Part shown: positions 56,117 through 64,000 of the stretch, piece after piece
How positions within the stretch are numbered: position 1 is the first letter of the stretch
How the letters are laid out: each line of letters opens with the position of its first letter
Assembly (NCBI RefSeq): GCF_002288925.2
Contig: NW_022098076.1
Coordinates: forward strand, 80,766,526 to 80,830,525
From: Delphinapterus leucas
Taxonomy: Eukaryota; Chordata; Mammalia; Artiodactyla; Monodontidae
Reading direction: 5' to 3'
DNA length: 64,000 nucleotides
Program-made: the position numbers and the translations under genes
The notes under the pieces: generated by a model
Database searches by the model: none
Told to the model about the DNA's origin: nothing
What the model saw: the letters and a program-made list of their open reading frames with translations, nothing else

Positions 56117-56130
56117 GAAAATTCAATTGG

Positions 56131-57204
56131 AAGTCTAACTTAGGATTTCTTTCCACCTTGCCTTAGTCTTGAATGGTTAAACGAATTGACACAATAAAGT
56201 GGGTGAAGGACTAATCTGAGGACACATTCTCAATAATTTATAGCACCCAATCAAGTCGTTCCACTGGCTGTAAATGTAGCAGCAGAAGCAAGCGTCCAAA
56301 CAAAGATCTGCTTAGTAGACTGCCTTCAGCCACCCATCAAGTTGCCAGTTTGTTCTGAGACCCTTGACTCTTGTGCACAAGCTTATTTTCTGCAACAATC
56401 TGAAACTCATCAGCCCTTCCTCTGGCCTCCATTTCAGCATCTTAGCTATAGAGAAGGGGACTAGATTACTCAAAGTTGGGGGACATTCATTCAAAAACTA
56501 AAAATAGGACAAATACACCAAAATGGATGTGGTGTTATCTGATTTTTTAAAATTGTGCTTTTTGCACAAGTCATCTTGGAATAATTTAGAAATAATATGA
56601 TGATGGTAGACATTGTTTTGAGCCTTCCGAAAATTTTTTACCTTGTTTATTCATTTACACCCTCATCCACAAACTCCTTCTTGTAGTTTACCAGGAAGGT
56701 ATGCGTTAAGTCCCTGTAGTAAAAGGAGATTGAGGTTCCCCCCCCCCACCAACGGGCCTGTCCTGAGAGGCTGGGGTTAAATGGGTAAGAAGAAACATCT
56801 GGTGACCCTTTCAGCCATTAGTGCATCAACACAAGGACAGTGGGTCAGGACTTAGATCTTTGTCAATATTTTTACTTGGTACAGTCTAACTCCTTTAAGG
56901 CTGGGGATTAGAGGCCCTAGAAAAGTCCCTGGAGAATAAACTAGAGCTATAAGGAAGTGAGAGAAAGAATATGTAACTGCTAAAGCAGACGCTCCTGCTC
57001 CAGGGTCTCTACTTTCACCAGGGCAGATGGAAGGGTCAGCAGGTCTTCCTTCTAGACCCTCCTCACCTGAGGGTCTGATCTCTTTTCATCAGAGTATTTC
57101 CCTCTCCCTCCCTGTCACCAGTGGTCCATTTGGGGCACCACTAATTTCTAGTCTAACTGTACAGGGAATAATACATTTTTGCATTATTTCCCTCTCACTC
57201 ACAT
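56131..57204. other. Unique intergenic stretch, no gene seen
   Basis: A C9 run at 56738-56746. The open frames at 56312-56494 and 57027-57212 are short and unremarkable. Confidence 0.5.
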
Positions 57205-57415
57205 CTATATAGCCCAAAGCACTTCTGCCACATCAGCTCCTTTGATTATCACCAAAGCCTTCTGTGGTGGAGGGGGTTTATGTCCATTCCATAGGTGAGA
57301 ACACAAGTCAAGGAGTTTGCTCAAGTACCTGCAGCTATGTTGAAGGGTCAGCGGGAAACCCAGGTCATCCGGCAACGAGAGCAGTGTCAAGGCTGGGACT
57401 AGAGTGAGGCAAGTG
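57205..57415 (-). mobile_element. MIR, antisense
   Basis: 'cagctcctttgattatcacc', 'ccattccataggtgagaaca', 'aaggagtttgctcaagtacc' and 'cagcgggaaacccaggtc' are the antisense MIR in order. Confidence 0.6.
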
Positions 57416-57974
57416 AGGTATTCACATTGCACCAAAAAACTCAGTGATCAAGACAACTAAAATTTTAATGCAAAATTTCTAAAAATCAAAAATAGCACAA
57501 TTTTAAATAAAGAGAGGTTCATTGCTAGTGATTTTTTTTCTTTTTTTTGCCTCAACTACAGTATGGCTGGTAAAGCACTATCTTTTCACCTCCTGTTGTT
57601 TCCCAGCTTCTCAGTGCTCCCAGTGACCTGCTGGTCTGCTCTGTCCTGAAGCATGTCCTGCTGGTCTGCTCCATATCGGCATGGGCAGCCTCAGGAAACA
57701 TTCCTGCTACTGCTATTCTGGCCAGCTCTCCTCCTGCCTTACCGACCCTTGTCCAGGTGGAGAATAGCTTAGTAAAATCTCTTCCTTCAGAATGGGGTTC
57801 AGATCTATGAAAATCAGAGGTGAAATAACATTTGTTCTTTAAGATGCTGTTGTCACCACCTGAAGACTGGCATCTGCAAAGCTGCTGTCACAGTTCTACA
57901 AATAGGGAGGAAAGGAGCCAATGTCCCAAAGTACATCCTGTCTGCAGGACACCATGAGACATAGCAGAGTTGTC
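57416..57974. other. Intergenic stretch, no gene seen
   Basis: Contains a 15-bp direct repeat, cctgctggtctgctc, at 57627-57641 and 57657-57671. T-rich at 57530-57548. Nothing coding. Confidence 0.55.
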
Positions 57975-58195
57975 AAAGGGCACAAATTCTGAAGCCAGAC
58001 TGTCTGCTCCAAATTCTGGTCCAAGCACTTGCTAGCTGTGTGGTTTTGGGTGAGTTATTTACCCTCAAACCAGGATATTAATAGGGTCCACCTAGTGAGG
58101 TTGATATGAAGAATAATACATGTGAAGTGCTTAGAACTGTGCCTGACACATAACAGACATTCAGTACATGTCAGCAATTGTTATAGTTATTTAAT
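57975..58195 (+). mobile_element. MIR, nearly full length
   Basis: 'attctgaagccagactgtct', 'cttgctagctgtgtggtttt', 'gggtgagttatttaccctca', 'ggttgatatgaagaataata' and 'tgaagtgcttagaactgtgc' match the plus-strand MIR in order, ending near 'cagcaattgttatag'. Confidence 0.85.
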
Positions 58196-58689
58196 TTTAT
58201 GCTCACAATAACTCAGTGAGCTGGTCATGTTATGACCAGGATTAGTAAATTTAAGTAACCCATTCAAGAAATTCTGGCAAAATGGAAGGAGATGACACCT
58301 GAACTGCCATTTTCATAGAAACCCATAGAACACATTTGATTCTTTTAAGAGAAGAAAAATGTGCTTTTTACTCAGAATGGTTCCAGTTTTCTGTTTTATT
58401 GGAAATTAAATAAAGAGCAAGAGCTTGTGATAAGGCCAAGAAATTTTCTGTTTTGTTTTGCTTTTATTTGAAGACTGGTCAGGTTTGTATCTTATTTCAT
58501 GAGCTTTAAAAAAAATCATCCTTAATTAATAATTTGGAACAAAAGGTTACTTTACCTTCAACAATCTAAATTGCTCCTGTTTCTAACCTGCCTGTTGAAG
58601 AGTATTGTTTTCAGTCTTCTTCAGACCTTCGTGCCTTTAAAATTGCTGGTACGTAAGCAGCACACTTTCTCTCTGTCTCTTGTTGGAAC
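58196..58689. other. Intergenic stretch, no gene seen
   Basis: AT-rich, without repeat ends or coding texture that I recognise. Confidence 0.5.
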
Positions 58690-59282
58690 CCTGCACTAAC
58701 ATTGATGTAACGTACACACACTTATCACCTGCTCCACAAACCGTCCCCAAATACCGTCAAATAGTGAGTTTCAGAATATTTCATCACTGCAAAGGAAATC
58801 CATGCCCATTAAGCAGTCACTTCCCATTCTTCTCTCCCCCAGGCACTGTTAACCTCCAACCTGCATTATGTCTCTTTGGACGTGTCTGGATATTTCAAGC
58901 AAATGGAATCATACAACGTGTGACCTTTTGTGCCTAGCTTCTTTCAGTTAGTGTAACATTCTCAAGGTTCCTCCATTTCGTAGCCCGCACTAGCACTTTA
59001 TTCCTCTCTATGACTGAATGATATTCCATCGTATGAGTACACACCACATTTTGTTTACCCATCAATCAGTTGATGGACATTTGGGTTGTTGTCACCTTTG
59101 GTTATTGTGAATAGTGCTGCTATATATACTTGTGGTCAAGTTTTTGTCTGAACACCTGTTTTCAATTCTTTTGGGTATAGACCCAGGAGTGGAATTGCTG
59201 GGTCATAAGGCAAATTATTGTTTAACTTACTGAGGAACTGTCAAACTGCTTTCCATAGTGACTGCACCATTTTACGTTGTCA
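58690..59282 (-). mobile_element. Old L1M-type LINE fragment
   Basis: Read on plus: 'atttcatcactgcaaaggaa', 'atccatgcccattaagcagt', 'aaatggaatcatacaacgtg', 'atgatattccatcgtatgag', 'cagttgatggacatttgggt', 'ggagtggaattgctgggtca' and 'agtgactgcaccattttacg'. This is the antisense of the ORF2 end and 3'UTR of an old mammalian L1, clearly more diverged than the recent copies. Its border at 59283 is abrupt. Confidence 0.85.
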
Positions 59283-61374
59283 TCTAGCAAGCTTTTGAAA
59301 AAAACTTAATAACACGATTTATGAAAATTATGGATATGCCTATTCAAAAATGCGTCCATATTTTCCAAGGACATATATGTGTCTAATATTTATCAAAAAC
59401 CATGAATCAGTCAGATATAGACATTCCAGCTGTTAGAATGAGGTCTCCAGGAGTGAAGTAAAACTAACCCATCAAACTTTGTATTATCCATTGTTGAAGA
59501 TGCAAACTATGGTCAAGATCAACTGAATCCCTTTGCTCTGATTTTCAATCACTTAGCAACCTTCAGATGCCTGATAGAGTTTCCCAGGCATTTACTTATC
59601 AAGAGAGATAGCAAGGAGGATCCTTCTGGGACATGGACACGAACATGCCATTCCTAGAAAAGTCTCCGTATTTCCCATCTGATTTATTTCTCAGTCATGT
59701 GATGGGTTGTTATAAATCAGACAGCCAGAACTTAGTCAACCGTCCCCAAGTGAACTGCCAAATCATACATGGTTTCTTCTTTTTTTCACCATGTCTTAAC
59801 ATGTCTGAAATCAATTGCTTCTTAGATTCCATGAAATGAAATGATTTTGATGAAGCAAGGCTCAGATTTTTGACCCAGGACCTTAGTGACTCCATCGAGG
59901 TTTATTGAATTTGAGAGGCCAGGAATAAAATAGACCTATCCTTGCCTTATCTAGCATATCATGTGGATTATTTGCATATTGTTGCATACTATTACCTACT
60001 CCCCCCCCACCCCGCCCCACACACTTCTATCTCCAGCCACCCCCCTCTCTGTCACCTGGGTAACTCTTTTACTCACCCTTCAAGACTTAGCACAGTCTCT
60101 TTCTGTGACATCTCCTACTGGGCTAAGTACACAGGCTTGTAACCTCACGGCATTCTCTACTTGTTTTTGTGTCTGATCCAGAATATCAGGACGCCCATCT
60201 TATTACTATAGTTGCCATAGAGCTTTGTTCTGTTGTATTCCAGAGGCTATGGTTTTTTTTACCAGCACCTGACAAATTTGTTCCTGAGGGAGAGTGGGAA
60301 TGACCCACGGGAAAACTTGTTTCCACCACTGAAAGCAGTTCACAGCAGCGGCCCAAGTGTCTATGTGCAGGATAGCCTATTTTGGCCAACATAGTCCTTG
60401 ATGGAATTTTTGCTTCAAATTTTCGGCTATGATTACATTAGAGAAAATGATTAAGATCTTGTCTAAAACATGACCCCCAAAAGGAAAATTCTAAAGACCA
60501 TCTAGTCTAGTAGCCTTCAGATTGGAGCCCACATACCTCAAGAGGTACACTGAAACTTCGTAAGAGTTACCTAAGAATGAATAAGGAATTTGCAGATCCC
60601 TAACTTGTATCCTAAAATAGGAGAACAAGCTTGTGATGGTCAAAACATCTGGTTGTTTTTCCTTTTTTACCTTCCCTTTTCACAGTCTCCTTCCTTCCAC
60701 TTAGCAAAAGAAAGGCATATCTCCCATTCATCTAGCATGTTTTCGACTATTACATTGTACTTTTGGATGTACAAACCTCCAGACCAAAAACAAATGGACA
60801 ATTTGAAATCCTGAAGTCCAGCTCTGTGTTTTTCCTTGTCTTATACGTGATTCTTTTAAGTGTAAAGCATGGAGTTAGATATGGGATAACTTGACTCATG
60901 TGGACATAGCCAGAATTCACATACACTTGAGAAAGAGAAGGCAGGAATGCTGATATTTCCTTCTAATAACCTCTCTTCTCCCATCCCTTGGCTATTGCTA
61001 CAGAATGTGTCCCTCTGGGGAGGGGTTCCCTTTAGAGTGAAGCAAAGACAAAGATGATTGGTGAAAAGCACTGGAGGGCACTGTGCCTTATTTCAACATG
61101 GCCAAGTGCCATGTTTTATCCATTAGTGTTAAAATTAGTGTCAGGAAATGAGATGGCCATCATGGGAAGGCATCTCAATGTGGTCATTTAAATCGAAAAG
61201 AGAAGGTTAGACTTTTCCTGCCGAAAGGTTAGTCTGGTTTTGCTGAAAATTAGGGCTGGCTTTTTCAATAAGATTAGATGTCAATATTGTCTATAAAGTG
61301 ATTGAGCTAAATCAGCAGCTCCAAAGTTATGGTGAAAATACCGAAAACAGAATAAGACAAAAGTGTTTTATCAA
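59283..61374. other. Intergenic stretch, no gene seen
   Basis: About 59950-60180 may be eroded L2 ('cttcaagacttagcacagtc'), and a C9 run lies at 60002-60010. Open frames up to 74 codons lack recognisable domains. Confidence 0.45.
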
Positions 61375-61598
61375 AAATATACACACTATATAAAATAGAT
61401 AACTAATAAGAACCTACTACCTATTGTACAGCACAGGTAACTCTACTCAATACTCTGTAATGACCTATATGGGAAAAGAGTCCAAAAAATTGTGAATATA
61501 TGTACATGTATAACTGATTCACTTTGCTGTACAGCAGAAACTAACACAACACTGTAAATCAACTATACTCCAATAAAAATTAATTTTAAAAAAAGCTA
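61375..61598 (+). mobile_element. L1 3' end, 0.22 kb
   Basis: 'aaatagataactaataagaa', 'actcaatactctgtaatgac', 'gtataactgattcactttgc', 'tgtacagcagaaactaacac' and 'actatactccaataaaaatt' are the 3'UTR of the same older L1 subfamily as 25235-25985, in plus orientation, ending in a short A-tail. I found no target-site duplication. Confidence 0.85.
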
Positions 61599-63099
61599 AG
61601 TTGCAATGTGGATCTGAAACTGTAGTAAGTAACATTTTGTAACATTAAAATCAGTTGGTATATCTTGCAAAAAAAATTGTACTGGCAAAGGTGAAATGTA
61701 ACATTTCAATTTTCTCCACCCTTTCTGAGTAATAAACAGTTGTTTGAGTAATAAACAATTACTCAAATTGTAATAAACAGTTCTTGAAGGAAAGCATAAC
61801 AGGAAGTCATTCTTTTGTTAAAATATTGACATACTTTCAAATTGGTTGATAAATATTTACCTCTCTGAATCCTAGAGTGGACCTACCCCAGCCCTCCCAT
61901 GGGACCTGAGACCTGTAAGACTTCTTCATGATCCAGCAACCGTAAGGTTAATACCCTGCACAATTAGGTGTCTGTAAGGCCCTGCTCTAGCACTGAGGCC
62001 TGCATCTAGTCCAATTGGACTGGTTGACTACATATCTTACTCTAAGCTAATATTTGGGTATCACTCCTAGTCATGAGTACATTTAATAGTCATTTTACAG
62101 AGCTTAGTAAACCTTCTGTGGTAAACTGAGAAATTACTCCAAAGATGGATAACAAATAATTTTGTAAGTAAGATTGGTCCCAATTTTTAAACTATTTCAA
62201 CAAACTTGAAGGAGGGATTTGAGTTGCCAATTAATTGAACATAAAAGCAATTTTTGATGAGATATCACTGTGTGATTTTTAGCATGGAACTATAATGGGG
62301 TTTAAAGAGTTGGATGAAATTGTTCTAATGAAACTTCCATTCTCAGCTACATATTTTTGAGAACAATATTTCTCAGAGCTTGCATTCCTAAAAATGAAAA
62401 ATAGAAATAATATTGATGCTGGGCTACAATTTATTCTATAATTAAGCAATTCTCATTCACAGATACATGAGCTAATTAGGAAAAAACCTCATATATATGT
62501 ATCATCCGTGTAAATGCATTTTGAGTAAAAATTTATGTTTAAAAAATATCAGATTTTATGATGTGATCATGTTGTTTTGGTTAATTGTGTATTTCTAGTA
62601 GTTGTAATGACAATTCAACCCAGAAGAAAAAAATTTAACACACAGAACCTTAGAAAGAACCTTTGGAAAAAATAAATTTCACTTATATACATATTGTTAT
62701 TACAGAGGAAATTTATATAATGATCAATAAAATATTTCTAAGCACAAAATATATTTATTTGGGATAAGATTCTTTATGGGAAGTAGAATGGGAGTAGGAG
62801 TCAAAGCTATAAAGGGACCGTACCATACCTCTGCCTTTTAATGAAAAATGTTTTCATGTATTTAAAAACAGATGATATACATCAAATTAATATGGGATTT
62901 ATAGTCTACTAGATACATTTAAAAGACTAGCAAGGTAAGTTAATTTTTGTCCATACGCCATCGCATTGGCCTTTCTGATGTTATCCTAAACAAGCATTGG
63001 ATTTTTTGAAAGTCATTTACTGGATTTCTCAAACAGTGCTGTGGCTCCCACTTCTCATACAGCCATGAATCAGGGTCAATCAGCTTCAAGAAATTCTTC
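61599..63099. other. Unique AT-rich stretch, no gene seen
   Basis: Includes a small local repeat of 'gtaataaacag'/'gagtaataaaca' units at 61725-61780. Nothing coding. Confidence 0.5.
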
Positions 63100-63250
63100 T
63101 AGTGTGGTCCAACTCCTCATTTTTCATACACCAAACTAAGGTTTAGGGAAGCTAGTTACTTATCTGATATCATACAACCTGCACATGATAGACTGAGATC
63201 CAGGATCCAGATCTGACTCTTGACCTGGCACCCTGTTTCTTAAACTACAA
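63100..63250 (-). mobile_element. Possible MIR fragment, antisense
   Basis: 'aaactaaggtttagggaagc', 'tagttacttatctgatatca' and 'ccaggatccagatctgactc' follow the antisense MIR weakly. Confidence 0.45.
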
Positions 63251-63439
63251 CCAACACACTGAGTTCTAAATTAAAGTATTATTTTTTGAAAGAACTAATT
63301 ATAAGCCAAAATGAACTGTTTTTATAAAGTCTTATACAAATTTAAACTAAAAATGTTCGCTTTTAGTTAACTATTTAATGAATCGATAAGAATATTCTCT
63401 GATCTGAAACGAGTATTTTATTTATTTATTTTTTTAAAT

Positions 63440-63705
63440 CTCCAGAAGTAATAGCATAGTCTTTGGGAAACTGGAGGGCTCTATGGAAAGAACAGAGTCT
63501 TTGGGATATAGACCTGGGCTCAATTTCTTGTGTTTAGTTACCAGCCGTAGCCTTTTGGGTTATTTACCCAAATCTCCCGAGTTTGTTTCCTTTACCTGGA
63601 AAATGAAGATAAAAATCCCTGCCTGATGAGGTTAAGAATAAATGAGATTATGTATATAAAGTGAGTAACATGATACTTGGCGTGTATTAGGAAAGCAAAA
63701 ACATT
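63440..63705 (+). mobile_element. MIR
   Basis: 'gagtctttgggatatagacc', 'tgggctcaatttcttgtgtt', 'acctggaaaatgaagataaa', 'ctgcctgatgaggttaagaa' and 'ataaatgagattatgtatat' match the plus-strand MIR. Confidence 0.7.
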
Positions 63706-63966
63706 AGTTTTATTTTCTTCTGGATATTTCTCCCTATTTCTCTATCTCTAATTCCTAATGCATTTATCTGTTGTATTTTAGCCTCATGTCTTTGGACAAT
63801 GTGAGAAATCAATACTTTAGTGGCTTAGAGAAGTGATTTTCAAGCTGTAAGCCCTAGGAGCTCTGAGTAGGTAAGGCAGTAGAGATGAGGGCTTGGAGAG
63901 AAACAAAGTCGTGGAGCTCCAGTTCTTTCATTAACTCATGTCAACGATTTTGTAGAACAAAATGCT

Positions 63967-64000
63967 GCCCTGCGCAGGGGTTGAGAGTCCTCCTGCCGAT
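63967..64000 (+). mobile_element. CHR-type SINE head, cut by the window edge
   Basis: 'ccctgcgcaggggttgagag' followed by 'tcctcctgccgat' matches the SINE head (cctggtggcgcagtggttga, gagtcctcctgccgatgcag) with a few missing bases in the A-box zone. The rest lies beyond the window. Confidence 0.8.

Noticed and set aside
1..64000. A new multi-gene or defence system
   Set aside because: No set of adjacent intact genes exists on either strand. All long frames trace to retroelements.

Overview
This is 64 kb of mammalian intergenic DNA, almost certainly from a cetacean. The host is inferred from many copies of a tRNA-derived SINE whose head reads like gggcttccctggtggcgcag (the CHR-type SINE of whales, dolphins and hippos), from L1 elements of the cetartiodactyl type, and from ordinary mammalian fossils (MIR, L2, MLT1-type LTRs). 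I see no intact host gene and no convincing host exon on either strand. The long open frames are L1 ORF1 or ORF2 remnants or their antisense shadows. The only host-gene-derived sequence I recognise is a decayed processed pseudogene of ribosomal protein L10 (RPL10).

Layout. 0-9.5 kb: MLT1-type LTRs and long L2 blocks around a 2.9-kb 5'-truncated L1 (minus). 9.5-15.5 kb: a pure TG repeat, a second truncated L1 split by a SINE, and an internally deleted 0.57-kb L1. 15.5-25.2 kb: AT-rich unique sequence with five SINEs, four with perfect 13-17-bp target-site duplications (TSDs). 25.2-27.3 kb: an inverted (twin-primed) L1 carrying a younger nested L1. 27.3-35.7 kb: mostly unique, with an ERVL-like LTR. 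35.7-43.05 kb: a full-length 7.3-kb L1 (minus) with a 9-bp TSD, 3'UTR, ORF2, ORF1 and a long GC-rich 5'UTR split by a SINE; its ORFs are broken. 43-51.7 kb: unique sequence, a MIR split by an LTR, and an LTR split by the RPL10 pseudogene. 51.7-56.1 kb: a 4.2-kb L1 (plus) containing a 100-N gap flanked by an exact 206-bp repeat, with a SINE in its 3' TSD. 56-64 kb: unique sequence with MIRs, an old L1M piece, an L1 tail and the head of another SINE at the window edge.

How the parts relate. The elements form one retrotransposition history. SINEs and the RPL10 copy have A-tails and TSDs typical of L1-driven insertion, and nesting gives relative ages: MIR and L2 first, then MaLR LTRs, then L1, then CHR SINEs. 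Summing my L1 coordinates gives roughly 30% of the window. Three recent-type L1 copies (near 2.9 kb, 35.7 kb and 51.7 kb) retain recognisable reverse transcriptase, two of them with the catalytic Asp-Asp pair destroyed, so none looks able to move itself.

I found no previously undescribed system. The most useful observations are the probable assembly artefact at 51929-52443, the twin-primed and nested L1s, the SINE sitting in an L1 target-site duplication, and the GC-rich L1 promoter region. Repeat names come from remembered consensus sequences, not a library search. Subfamily names are omitted where I could not be sure.
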